A stretch of 64,000 bases of DNA from JAWLAT01 sp041395325 (lineage in GTDB: Bacteria; Pseudomonadota; Gammaproteobacteria; Xanthomonadales; SZUA-5). Below are positions 35,761 to 43,970 of this stretch, one piece after another; position 1 is the stretch's first letter; each line of letters starts with the position of its first letter. Location of the stretch: positions 248,001-312,000 of the forward strand of contig JAWLAT010000002.1 in assembly GCA_041395325.1 (NCBI GenBank), in the 5' to 3' direction. Under the pieces are notes generated by a model. The model had not been told where the DNA came from. It worked only from the letters and a program-made list of their open reading frames with translations, and did not search any database. The position numbers and the translations under genes are program-made.

Positions 35761-36900
35761 TCAGTCCGCAATCACCAACACCACCGCCGGCGTCGCCCGG
35801 GCCACGAGCGCTTCCAGATCCGCATCGGTCGCCGGCTGATTGGCGACGGCGCTGTGCTCGGCGGGCATCAGCGCATTCAGATAGGCGACCTTGACGGCGT
35901 AGTTGACGTTCTGCGGCAGATCACCGGTCCAACGGAACACCTGCGCGGCGGAGAGCTTGGCGGTGACCAGACCGACCACTTCGCCGCGGCTGTTGATCAG
36001 CGGGCCGCCGCTGTTGCCGGCCTGCACCGGCACCGAGATCTGGTAGGTACGCGAGTCGTCGCGCAGTCCGGTCTGCGAACTGATGATGCCGGTCGAGAGC
36101 TTCACGTTGCGCCCCATGATGCCGGTGTGCGGATAGCCCAGCGTGAACACGGTGGCGCCCAGCCCCGCCTCACCGTCGGCCACCGGCAGACCGGTGGGCA
36201 GATCCTCGTCAACACGCAGCAGGGCCACGTCATTGCCCTCGTCCTTGGCCACGATGCTGGCGACCAGCTCGCGGCCATCGCTCAGGCGCACACGAATCCG
36301 CGAGCGGTCGCGGATCACATGGAAATTGGTGGCGATCAGCCCACGCGTGATCCAGCCGGTGCCGCTGATCGGCTCCCCGTAGGCCACCCGTGGCTTGGGC
36401 CGTGACAGCCCGGGCTCGTCGGGGTCGTCGGCATCCACGTTCGTGTCCCGTTGCACGGACGACCGCGCGCCCAGTCCGACTCGACCGAAGCTGCCTCCCA
36501 GACAGGCGTCGTGGGCCCGGCCGCTGACATTGCCATTGCTGCCGCGCCGGCTGCCGGCGTAGACAAAGTTGACCAGCTCGCGCAGGGCCACCAGGTCGAC
36601 GTCAATGTCCTCGCGCACTTCCAGTCGCCGCGCGGCTTCACTGGCCGCCACCTGGGGCACGCCACGCATGCGCATGCCGACAACCGCCTGAGCGATCTTC
36701 TCGATCTCGCGGCAGTAGTCTCGGCGCAGTTCGCTGATCTGCGTCTTGTGCATGTCCTGCGACTCCACCGCGCGGTCGTCCGGCGGCGGCGTCTGCGTGT
36801 ACTGCACCCGCCCTTCGGCATCGGTCCACTTGTAGATCTTCTGTGCCTGACCTGCCAGCGGCAGGGCCAGCAAAAGACACAGCAACCATCCTCGAAGCAT
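35761..36900 (-). CDS. Periplasmic trypsin-like serine protease with N-terminal DUF4124
   Basis: A 379-residue exported protein. After the signal peptide (residues 1-19) comes a DUF4124 module (KIYKWTDAEGRVQYTQTPPP). Residues about 175-335 are a HtrA/trypsin-like protease: the catalytic His in LIATNFHVIRD, the Asp in GNDVALLRVDED, and the Ser in VQAGNSGGPLINS with VVGLVTAKL after it, so the triad is complete. No PDZ domain follows, so it is not a standard DegP. It probably cleaves misfolded or specific envelope proteins. GGGGGGATCC precedes the ATG. Confidence 0.88.
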   Translation of the reverse strand: MLRGWLLCLLLALPLAGQAQKIYKWTDAEGRVQYTQTPPPDDRAVESQDMHKTQISELRRDYCREIEKIAQAVVGMRMRGVPQVAASEAARRLEVREDIDVDLVALRELVNFVYAGSRRGSNGNVSGRAHDACLGGSFGRVGLGARSSVQRDTNVDADDPDEPGLSRPKPRVAYGEPISGTGWITRGLIATNFHVIRDRSRIRVRLSDGRELVASIVAKDEGNDVALLRVDEDLPTGLPVADGEAGLGATVFTLGYPHTGIMGRNVKLSTGIISSQTGLRDDSRTYQISVPVQAGNSGGPLINSRGEVVGLVTAKLSAAQVFRWTGDLPQNVNYAVKVAYLNALMPAEHSAVANQPATDADLEALVARATPAVVLVIAD

Positions 36901-37018
36901 GGATCCCCCCTGATCCGTGGCGACCGCAGACGTCGCTTGATGCTAGGCGCAGGTTCCGAATCAGGCAATGCGACAAAGCCGTGGAACTCGGGCAGATTCT
37001 GCCGCCATCGTTGCTCCG

Positions 37019-37333
37019 TCAGGGGCTCTCATCCTCCCGGAACCGGTCGATCTGGTGCATGCGCTCGTGCAGGATCGTCACGATACCCACGTCGCCGCCA
37101 CGCAGCCGTCGCCAGTAGACGATGTGGCGTTGGAAGTGAAAGTAATAGCCATCAACCCCAAACTCGCTGGGCACGGGTCGGGACTGCGCTTGGTGGACAA
37201 GGATGTCGTCGAAGGCCCTGAACAGCCCATTGATGTACTGATCCGCCTGTTCTGCGCCCCAGCGGTCACGGGTATAGCGATAGATTTCGTCCAACCGATA
37301 GGACGCCGATTCCTGAATCAGGATCCTGGGCAC
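37019..37333 (-). CDS. parE: ParE/RelE-superfamily toxin
   Basis: A 104-residue protein of the type II toxin family. Visible are ASYRLDEIYRYTRDRWGAEQA at residues 9-29, FDDILVHQAQSRPVPSEFGVDGYYFH in the middle and HIVYWRRLRGGDVGIVTILHERMH near 68-91, the standard ParE strand order with the conserved Arg and C-terminal H/R segment. ParE toxins inhibit DNA gyrase; RelE-like ones cut mRNA; ParE is favoured by the ParD partner. It starts 4 bp after the antitoxin stop, so the pair is one operon. Confidence 0.88.
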   Translation of the reverse strand: MPRILIQESASYRLDEIYRYTRDRWGAEQADQYINGLFRAFDDILVHQAQSRPVPSEFGVDGYYFHFQRHIVYWRRLRGGDVGIVTILHERMHQIDRFREDESP

Positions 37334-37337
37334 GCGC

Positions 37338-37598
37338 TCAACCCCGGTTGCGGGCGATGACCTCGGCTGCGGTCAGTGGGTGATATGCACTCGCCGGCGC
37401 GGCAAAGGCATGCTGGAGCTCAGCCTTGAGCCGATCCAGCGCCGCCTGCTCGGCACGCGCCTTGTCGCGCCGGATCAGATCACGCACATACTCGCTGACG
37501 TTCTCGAACTCTCCGTCCGCGCCGACATTGGCGGCAACGAAGTCACGCAGCGGGCCACTCAGTCGCACTGTCATTGTGGTTGTCGGCGATCGGGACAT
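37338..37598 (-). CDS. parD: ParD-type antitoxin
   Basis: About 86 residues with a ribbon-helix-helix DNA-binding N-terminus (TTMTVRLSGPLRDFVAANVGADGEFENVSEYVRDLIRRDKAR, discussed by its parts TTMTVRLSG, ENVSEYVRDLIRRD) and a C-terminal toxin-binding helix (LKAELQHAFAAPASAYHPL). It neutralises the downstream toxin and should repress its own operon. The ATG at 37598 has GGAA six bases upstream; an ATG at 37604 is also possible. Confidence 0.88.
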   Translation of the reverse strand: MSRSPTTTMTVRLSGPLRDFVAANVGADGEFENVSEYVRDLIRRDKARAEQAALDRLKAELQHAFAAPASAYHPLTAAEVIARNRG

Positions 37599-37624
37599 AG
37601 CCATTTCCAAGGCACACCGCTGTG

Positions 37625-37645
37625 TTCAATCTACGCAAGATTGAA
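37625..37645. promoter_or_regulatory. Probable ParD autoregulatory operator
   Basis: A perfect inverted repeat TTCAATCT-ACGCA-AGATTGAA lies 27 bp upstream of the antitoxin ATG, in an AT-rich pocket of otherwise GC-rich DNA. Ribbon-helix-helix antitoxins bind such short palindromes over their promoter. Confidence 0.6.
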
Positions 37646-38002
37646 TACACGGGCAAGCCCATGATCTCGGCCAGGTCCAAGCCCTTGCCGAATGCCAGAT
37701 GCTGTCGCCATACATAGCCGAACGCTCACGCCGGCCCCATGTCCGTTGTCAGTACAGACCGGGGGCTTCCGGCTTCTGAGCCCGCGTATGGCGGCCCCGC
37801 GAGCCCTCCACATTCGCTCGGATGCGAGCGAGTGACGCCAGTCCGCCGAATTGCCATCAATTCCACATCGCACTGGGCCCTGAGCCCTGAGCCCTGAGCC
37901 CTGGGCCCTAGGCCCTAGGGTCCACTTTCAGCCCCACAGCGGCTTAGCCGACACACCGCGCCCCAAGCCTGGGGGCTATCATCTCCCCTGCCCTTTCTGC
38001 GG
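37646..38002. other. Intergenic stretch with no supported gene
   Basis: Between the toxin-antitoxin operator and the M14 peptidase there is no coding frame I can support. The only structure seen is a heptamer repeat at its right side (listed separately). Confidence 0.5.
37875..37920. repeat. Tandem heptamer repeat (RRGCCCT)
   Basis: Six consecutive 7-bp units: GGGCCCT, GAGCCCT three times, GGGCCCT, AGGCCCT, then a partial AGGG. It lies in the intergenic region 83 bp before the M14 peptidase gene. Length variation by slippage is likely. Confidence 0.85.
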
Positions 38003-39796
38003 ATGCTCCCGATGCCTGTCGATCTGCGCGCCCTGTGCCCGTGGCTGGTCTGCTGCACGCTCCTGGCTGCCGCTCCCGTTGTTGCTGCGGAAGGCACGAC
38101 GCTGCGGACCGAGGCCGAACAGTCCGGCTTTCACCGCACCGGCCGCTACGCCGAAGTCGAACGGCTCTGTGCGACTTTCGCCGAGCACTATCCCGATGCG
38201 GTGAGCTGCGAGTCCTTCGGCGTGACGCCGGAGGGCCGGACCATGCGCTTGCTGGTGGTCAGTCGTACCGGCGCCTTGAGCGCCGAGAAGGCGCGTGAAC
38301 GGCGACTGCCGGTGCTGCTGCTGCAGGGTGGCATTCACGCCGGAGAGATCGATGGCAAGGACGCCAGCTTCCTGGCCTTGCGCCAGTTGCTGGATGGCGA
38401 GGTGGCACCCAAAGCCCTGGAACAGATCGTCGTGCTGTTCGTGCCAGTGTTCAACATCGATGGTCACGAACGCTTCGGCGCCTGGAACCGCCCCAACCAG
38501 CGCGGTCCGGAAGAAATGGGCTGGCGCACCACCGGGCAGAACCTCAACCTCAACCGCGACTACATCAAGGCCGAAGCGCCGGAGATGCGGCAGATGCTGG
38601 CGCTGATCGATCGCTGGGATCCGATTGCCTTTGCCGACCTGCACGCCACCGACGGCGCCCAGTTCGAGCACGACATTTCCATCATGGTCGAGCCGGTGCA
38701 TTCAGGCAGCTACGCGATGCGCGACGCCGGCCGCGCGCTGCGCAACGCGGTCATCCAGCAGCTGACCGAACAAGGTTCGCTGCCTATTCCCTTCTATCCC
38801 TCCTTCATCACCTACGACGACCCCAGCTCCGGCATTCAGGATGGGGTGGCGCCGCCGCGCTTTTCGCAGACCTACATGGCACTACGCAATCGCTTCGGCA
38901 TGCTGGTGGAGACGCACTCGTGGCGGACTTATCCGGAGCGGGTCAAGAGCACCCGGAACACCATCATTGCCCTGGTCGAACAGACGGCCCGCGAGGGGCG
39001 CAGTTGGCGACGGCTGGCCGACGCAGCGGACCGCGACAGTCGCGACCTGGCCGGCGAGTCGGTGCCGGTGACCTACACCACCAGCCAGAACTCACGGCAG
39101 ATCGAGTTCCGCGGCTATGCCTACACGCGCACGCCCTCGGAGATTTCCGGTGTGCTGATGACGCGCTACGACGAGACTACGCCGCAGATCTGGACCATCC
39201 CGATCTTCGACGAGGTAATTCCCGGCCTCAAGGCCGAATTGCCCGGCCATGCCTACGTCATTCCGGCTGCCCACGCCGACTGGATGGCCGACAAGCTGCG
39301 CCTGCATGGCGTGCAGTTCGAGCAGATGCCCGAGTCATTGTCGGCCGTGTCGGTGCAACAGTTCGAAGCGACTGAGGTGAAGTTTGCGGAGGCCTCTTTC
39401 GAGGGCCGGCAGCGACTCAGTGTCACCGGCCAGTGGTCGGCGACCACCACAACGATCGCAGCCGGCAGTCTGCTGGTCCCCGTGGGAGGCAACAACGGCC
39501 ACCTGTTGGCGGCCCTGCTGGACCCGCAAGCGCCCGATGCCTTCCTCGCCTGGGGTTTCTTCAACAATGCCTTCGAAGGCAAGGAATACATGGAGCCCTA
39601 TGTGGCCGAAGCCGTGGCACGCGAAATGCTGGCCAAGGATCCCGAGGTGGCGCAGGCGTTCAACGAACGGCTGGCCAGCGATCCCGCCTTTGCCAGCAAC
39701 CCGCAGGCGCGATTGGAGTTCTTCTACCGCCGCCACAGTGCCTGGGACGAAAGACGCAATGTCTATCCGGTCCTGCGACTGGACCACGCGCCTTAG
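38003..39796 (+). CDS. Secreted M14-family zinc carboxypeptidase
   Basis: A 597-residue protein with a signal peptide (about residues 1-29, ending VVAAEG). Zinc ligands are visible as HAGEIDGKDA near 111 (H-x-x-E) and the His of FADLHATDGAQ near 213; LNRDYIKAEAPEM near 182 carries the substrate-binding N-R, and the catalytic Glu lies in MLVETHSWR near 302. The C-terminal 280 residues form one or two further beta-rich domains not found in minimal carboxypeptidases. It would trim peptides outside the cytoplasm. Start could be the ATG at 38003 or at 38012. Confidence 0.88.
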   Translation: MLPMPVDLRALCPWLVCCTLLAAAPVVAAEGTTLRTEAEQSGFHRTGRYAEVERLCATFAEHYPDAVSCESFGVTPEGRTMRLLVVSRTGALSAEKARERRLPVLLLQGGIHAGEIDGKDASFLALRQLLDGEVAPKALEQIVVLFVPVFNIDGHERFGAWNRPNQRGPEEMGWRTTGQNLNLNRDYIKAEAPEMRQMLALIDRWDPIAFADLHATDGAQFEHDISIMVEPVHSGSYAMRDAGRALRNAVIQQLTEQGSLPIPFYPSFITYDDPSSGIQDGVAPPRFSQTYMALRNRFGMLVETHSWRTYPERVKSTRNTIIALVEQTAREGRSWRRLADAADRDSRDLAGESVPVTYTTSQNSRQIEFRGYAYTRTPSEISGVLMTRYDETTPQIWTIPIFDEVIPGLKAELPGHAYVIPAAHADWMADKLRLHGVQFEQMPESLSAVSVQQFEATEVKFAEASFEGRQRLSVTGQWSATTTTIAAGSLLVPVGGNNGHLLAALLDPQAPDAFLAWGFFNNAFEGKEYMEPYVAEAVAREMLAKDPEVAQAFNERLASDPAFASNPQARLEFFYRRHSAWDERRNVYPVLRLDHAP

Positions 39797-40079
39797 TCCG
39801 CTCGTGTAGGAAGGGCTGGCGCGACACCAGGTTGTCCGGACTCATGCCGACGTCGGCGCGACTTGTGACCAATCCCGGCAATCTGACAACCCTGGGCCGG
39901 CACGCGATGCGCTGAGATCCTGGGCCTACTTCCGCCGCCGATGATCGTTCGGGGCAGGCGAATCAGTTTCTGCGCCGAGCGGAACTTTCCCGCTTCTTCA
40001 CGTTCTGTTCAGGCGCCAGACGCGATCGCGAATGGCGTCAATTAGTTCTTATTGATCAACGTATTGGAGCACATTCTTC

Positions 40080-42491
40080 ATGATGACCTCAGGTCTGTCA
40101 GGGCGAAGCCTGGGCGATATCCAGCGGCCGGGGATGGCGGCGACGAGTGGATACTCCCTGCGCTGGCTGTTGCTCGTCGCGCCAGGGATGGTGCTGCTCG
40201 TGACCGGCCTGGCGAGCAGCGATGTGCTGACGCAGATCCACTGGCGGCGAGTCCGTGAACTGCTGCTGTGCGGCGCGCTGCTGTGGCTGCTGCCGAGCCT
40301 CGCTGGCTGGTTGCTGGGGCGCTCCAGAACCGTCGTGCTTTGCGCTCTGCTGCTGCTTGCCGTACCCGTGCTGCACGGTTTGGGCCCGACCTTGGCCGTA
40401 CTCGGCCTGTTCCTGCTGGCGCTTCGACTGGGCAGTCTGCTCGGCCTGGGCATCGAGCAACAGCCGCTGATCAGCCTGACCGTGGGCCTGAGCGTGCTGG
40501 CTGCGTTGGCAGGCTGGTTGCTGCCCTGGCCCATGCCCTTGCTGGATCTGCTGATTCTGGCGTTGTTGCTGTGCGTCGGCTGGCTGTGGGAACAGCGGCC
40601 AGCACTGCTCAGACAGGGCCGTCAGCTGCTTTCCACCTTGCAACGTCGCAGTGCTTTCTGGCCCTTGTGGCTGGTCGGCATGGGGTGGTTGCCCGCAGCC
40701 CTTCCCAGTGTGCAGTTTGATGATCTGGCCTATCACCTGGCATTGCCGCTGCAACTTGAGGCCAACGGTTTCGCCCGCCTGGACGCCTACAGCCAGGTAT
40801 GGTCGTTGGCACCATGGGCGGGCGACGCGCTGCAGGGCTGGGCCGCAGTGCTGGCCGGGCATTCGGCACGCGGTGCCGTCAACCTGCTCTGGTGGCTGCT
40901 GCTGTGGTCAGGCGTCTATCGGTTGTGTCGTGCGGCGGCGCTGCCGGGAACCGCTTCGCGCAGCGTGCTGGTCGGCGCAGCCATGCCCATGGGTTGGATG
41001 TTGCTTGGCGGGCAGCAGACCGAACTACCCGCCGCCGCCGTGCTGGTTGCCCTGGTCGCCTGGCTGATTGATCCGGCGAAGCTGGGCCCACGACGACAAG
41101 GACTGGTGGGCGGCGTCCTGACGGGCATGTTGCTGGGCCTGAAAATCAGTCATCTGGCCTTCGTCGGCCCATTGCTGGCCGCCGCCGCACTGAGTCGACC
41201 ACGGCGCCTGCTGGCCTGGTTGCCAACCGCCGTTCCGGCCACCCTGATCGTGGCCGGATCGAGCTACAGCTATGCCACCTGGATCAGTGGCAATCCCGTC
41301 CTGCCGCTGTACAACGGCTGGTTCGGCGCGCCGCAGTTGCCGGTCGAGAACCTGTTTGATCGACGCTATGCCGAGGGCTTGGATCTCAGCGATGCCTTCG
41401 GCCTCTGGTTCGACAGTTCGCGCTATTTCGAAGGCTGGGACGGCGTTGCCGGCTGGCAGTTCGTGCTGCTGCTGGGACCCTTGCTGTGGGGCTGGCGCCA
41501 CTGGCGCCTGCAACAGCCCAGCGACAGCAGCCTGCTGGACGGTCGGGTGGCCATGGCGGCGCTGCTGCTGGGTGCGCTGCTGCTGTTCGCACAGATGCAG
41601 TATCTGCGCTACCTCTATCCGGTGCTGGTCATCGCCAGCGTGCCACTGGCCCTGGGCCTGGGCAGCCTGTCGCAGCAACGGCCACGCCTGGCGACCGGCT
41701 TGCTGGGCTTCGTGGTCGTTCTGAATCTCCTCTATGTTCCCAACGTCTCCTGGATCCTGCGCGATCGCATTCTGCCGGCGGGCACTGCCGGTTCTGCGGC
41801 CGGCGAGGTCTGGGCAGCACGCATGGCCCCCGAGCGTGAGCTGATCGACGCTGCATTGGCCATCGATCCGCATGCCAGCATCCTGCTCGGCGATATCGGG
41901 CTGCCCTACCTCGCGCATTCCAGTGGCCGCGCGCTGACCACGTCCTGGTATGACCCGGAATTGAGCGCCGCTGCCGCCGAGTGCGCCAACGACGCCCGTT
42001 GCTGGCCTGCGCTCTGGCAACGCGCGGGGATCAGCCATCTGATTCATCGCGACGGCCTGGGGCCGGCAGCACTCGATGACGCGCTGACACTGCACGCCCG
42101 GCCCTTGCGCCTGTCGCAACAGGCCACCCTGTACGAGATCGATCGACCCTGGGCGGTGCAGAGCCCGGTCGTGCCGAATGAGGCGTGGACGATCGCGCTG
42201 CCTGGCCGTCCGCCGTGGCGAGTCGAGGTACGCGTCGAAGGGCGCTGTCTGCCAGGAAGCTCGCTCGGTCTGAGTGACCAGCGTGGATTGCTGCAGCAGC
42301 GGAACTGTCCCAGCAGCGGTCGGGCGCTGCAGCGCGTCCAATGGCTGCAGGAGGCCGCCGAGCCACTGCAGCTCAGGGCCACAGGCCTGCAGGCCGATGG
42401 GCCAGCCACGCTCCACTGGCGGGCGCGCCATGACTTGCTGCTGGCCCGAGAGTCGACCTTGCCGGCGTGGTTGCGGGAAGCTCGACGATGA
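40080..42491 (+). CDS. GtrC-like polytopic glycosyltransferase
   Basis: An 803-residue protein with about twelve or more hydrophobic helices in residues 20-560, and a soluble C-terminal part of about 240 residues (ERELIDAALAIDPHASILLGD .. IHRDGLGPAALDD) that would lie in the periplasm. Between early helices is the loop QFDDLAYHLALPLQLEANG, whose acidic DD is the usual active-site position in polyprenyl-phosphate-sugar-dependent GT-C enzymes. The two downstream genes are a GtrA flippase and a GtrB-type GT2, each overlapping by ATGA, so this protein most likely transfers the flipped sugar onto O-antigen, lipid A or another surface acceptor. The sugar and acceptor are unknown. Confidence 0.75.
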   Translation: MMTSGLSGRSLGDIQRPGMAATSGYSLRWLLLVAPGMVLLVTGLASSDVLTQIHWRRVRELLLCGALLWLLPSLAGWLLGRSRTVVLCALLLLAVPVLHGLGPTLAVLGLFLLALRLGSLLGLGIEQQPLISLTVGLSVLAALAGWLLPWPMPLLDLLILALLLCVGWLWEQRPALLRQGRQLLSTLQRRSAFWPLWLVGMGWLPAALPSVQFDDLAYHLALPLQLEANGFARLDAYSQVWSLAPWAGDALQGWAAVLAGHSARGAVNLLWWLLLWSGVYRLCRAAALPGTASRSVLVGAAMPMGWMLLGGQQTELPAAAVLVALVAWLIDPAKLGPRRQGLVGGVLTGMLLGLKISHLAFVGPLLAAAALSRPRRLLAWLPTAVPATLIVAGSSYSYATWISGNPVLPLYNGWFGAPQLPVENLFDRRYAEGLDLSDAFGLWFDSSRYFEGWDGVAGWQFVLLLGPLLWGWRHWRLQQPSDSSLLDGRVAMAALLLGALLLFAQMQYLRYLYPVLVIASVPLALGLGSLSQQRPRLATGLLGFVVVLNLLYVPNVSWILRDRILPAGTAGSAAGEVWAARMAPERELIDAALAIDPHASILLGDIGLPYLAHSSGRALTTSWYDPELSAAAAECANDARCWPALWQRAGISHLIHRDGLGPAALDDALTLHARPLRLSQQATLYEIDRPWAVQSPVVPNEAWTIALPGRPPWRVEVRVEGRCLPGSSLGLSDQRGLLQQRNCPSSGRALQRVQWLQEAAEPLQLRATGLQADGPATLHWRARHDLLLARESTLPAWLREARR

Positions 42492-42874
42492 GCCAGATAC
42501 TGACGCAAGCCAGCCGCTTCGTCCTCGTCGGCCTGATCCTGCTGGGCCTCGATGCATTGTGCTGCGCCGCCCTGGTCGCCGCTGGCGTTCCCTTGCTGAT
42601 TGCCAATCCGCTGGCGCGTGCCAGCGCTGCCCTGCTCGGCTTCGTGCTGCACGCTCGCCTCAGCTTTGCGGTGACACGCGAAGGCGCCGACGCTGGTCAG
42701 CCCTGGCGCTATCTCGCGGTCTGGCTGCTGCTGACATGGCTCTCCACCCGCGTGCTCGTCGGTATCCAGGCCACGGCGGATACCCGCTGGGCGTTGTGGC
42801 TGAAGTTGCCGCTGGAAGCCGCGCTGGCGCTGTGCAGTTTTCTCCTGATGAAGCGATGGGTGTACCGACGATGA
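42488..42874 (+). CDS. gtrA: GtrA-family polyprenyl-phosphate-sugar flippase
   Basis: A 128-residue protein with four membrane helices (about 10-28, 35-58, 75-95, 103-122). The opening QASRFVLVGLILLGLDALCCAALV matches the family's RF-x-x-VG-x-x-x-x-x-x-D pattern, and the end LLMKRWVYRR matches the usual F-x-x-x-R-x-x-V-F close. GtrA proteins move undecaprenyl-phosphate-linked sugar across the inner membrane. Its ATG overlaps the gtrC-like stop and its stop overlaps the next ATG, both by ATGA. Confidence 0.9.
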   Translation: MSQILTQASRFVLVGLILLGLDALCCAALVAAGVPLLIANPLARASAALLGFVLHARLSFAVTREGADAGQPWRYLAVWLLLTWLSTRVLVGIQATADTRWALWLKLPLEAALALCSFLLMKRWVYRR

Positions 42875-43938
42875 TCCCGAATCTGTTTCCGCTCCCCGTC
42901 ACTCCAAAGCGCGTGCGCGAGGCATTGGCCGAGTGCTCGGTGCCAAGGATCGCCGTCGTGATGCCGGCCTATCGGGTCGGTCGACGACCGCTGGCACTGA
43001 TCGCCCGCATGCCGGCGAGCGTTGGCTGGATCTTCGTCGTCGACGATGCCTGCCCCGAGGGCAGCGGCGATGAAGTGGCGCGCCACTGTGTCGACCCACG
43101 CGTTCAGGTGCTGCGCCACGATGCCAACCAGGGGGTCGGCGGTGCGGTGGTGACGGGCTATCAGGCTGCCTTGCAGACACCCGCCGAGGCGGTGGTCAAG
43201 CTCGATGGTGACGGACAGATGGATCCAGACTTGATCGATCGGCTGGCTGCGCCGGTGTTGGCCCGGCGCGCCGACTACAACAAGGGCAACCGCTTCCATC
43301 AGGTGTCCGACGTGCGGCGCATGCCGCGGATCCGACTGCTTGGCAATGCCTGGCTGTCATTCCTGAGCAAGCTCTCGACCGGCTACTGGCAGTTGTTCGA
43401 CCCGACCAATGGCTTCACCGCCATTCACCGCGATGTACTCGAGCAGTTGCCCCTGCCTTTTCTGGCCAGGCGCTACTTCTTCGAGTCCGATTTGCTCTTT
43501 CGTCTCGGCCAGTTGCGTGCAGTCGTTCATGAGATGCCCATGCCAGCGGTCTACGACGACGAACCCAGCAGTTTGCGGCCGCTGCAACAGATCTGGCCCT
43601 TCCTGCGCGGTCACGGCCGCAACCTGCTGCGCCGCATCGTGTACGACTATCTGCTGCGCGGCTTCTCCATGGCATCGGTGCAACTGCTGTTGGGCCTGGC
43701 GCTGCTCGGTGGTGGTGGCGCTTTTGGACTCTGGCAGTGGATCGACCATGCCGCGAGAGGGGTGACGGCCAGCGCCGGGACGGTGATGCTCGCAGCCCTG
43801 CCCGTGTTGATCGGCATGCAATGCCTGCTCGCCTGGTTGGCGCACGATATGGCGGCATGGCCACGTGAGCCCATCTGCGCCGATACGCCACCGAAGGATC
43901 CTCCCATCGCCGTGCGACCGGCAGCCGAAATCAGTTGA
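42871..43938 (+). CDS. gtrB: GtrB-like polyprenyl-phosphate glycosyltransferase
   Basis: A 355-residue GT2 enzyme of the dolichol-phosphate-mannose-synthase type. Motifs: RIAVVMPAYRVGRRPLALI near residue 26, FVVDDACPEGSGDEVARHC near 53, NQGVGGAVVTGYQAAL near 87, and VVKLDGDGQMDPDLI near 108 with the metal-binding D-x-D. NRFHQVSDVRRMPRIRLLGN and DPTNGFTAIHRDVL follow, then two C-terminal helices (about 262-285 and 298-320). It charges undecaprenyl phosphate with a sugar in the cytosol for GtrA and the GtrC-like protein. ATGA coupling to gtrA. Confidence 0.9.
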   Translation: MIPNLFPLPVTPKRVREALAECSVPRIAVVMPAYRVGRRPLALIARMPASVGWIFVVDDACPEGSGDEVARHCVDPRVQVLRHDANQGVGGAVVTGYQAALQTPAEAVVKLDGDGQMDPDLIDRLAAPVLARRADYNKGNRFHQVSDVRRMPRIRLLGNAWLSFLSKLSTGYWQLFDPTNGFTAIHRDVLEQLPLPFLARRYFFESDLLFRLGQLRAVVHEMPMPAVYDDEPSSLRPLQQIWPFLRGHGRNLLRRIVYDYLLRGFSMASVQLLLGLALLGGGGAFGLWQWIDHAARGVTASAGTVMLAALPVLIGMQCLLAWLAHDMAAWPREPICADTPPKDPPIAVRPAAEIS

Positions 43939-43970
43939 GTCGGCGCGAATGAAGCACGCACGGGCGTCGC

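Noticed and set aside
37646..38002. Possible attachment site or CRISPR-like array near the heptamers
   Set aside because: Units are 7 bp with no spacers, and no integrase or Cas gene is nearby; it is a simple tandem repeat.
41025..42557. 510-codon minus-strand frame opposite the gtrC-like gene
   Set aside because: Gln-rich shadow of a hydrophobic, Leu-rich protein; no start site or domain.
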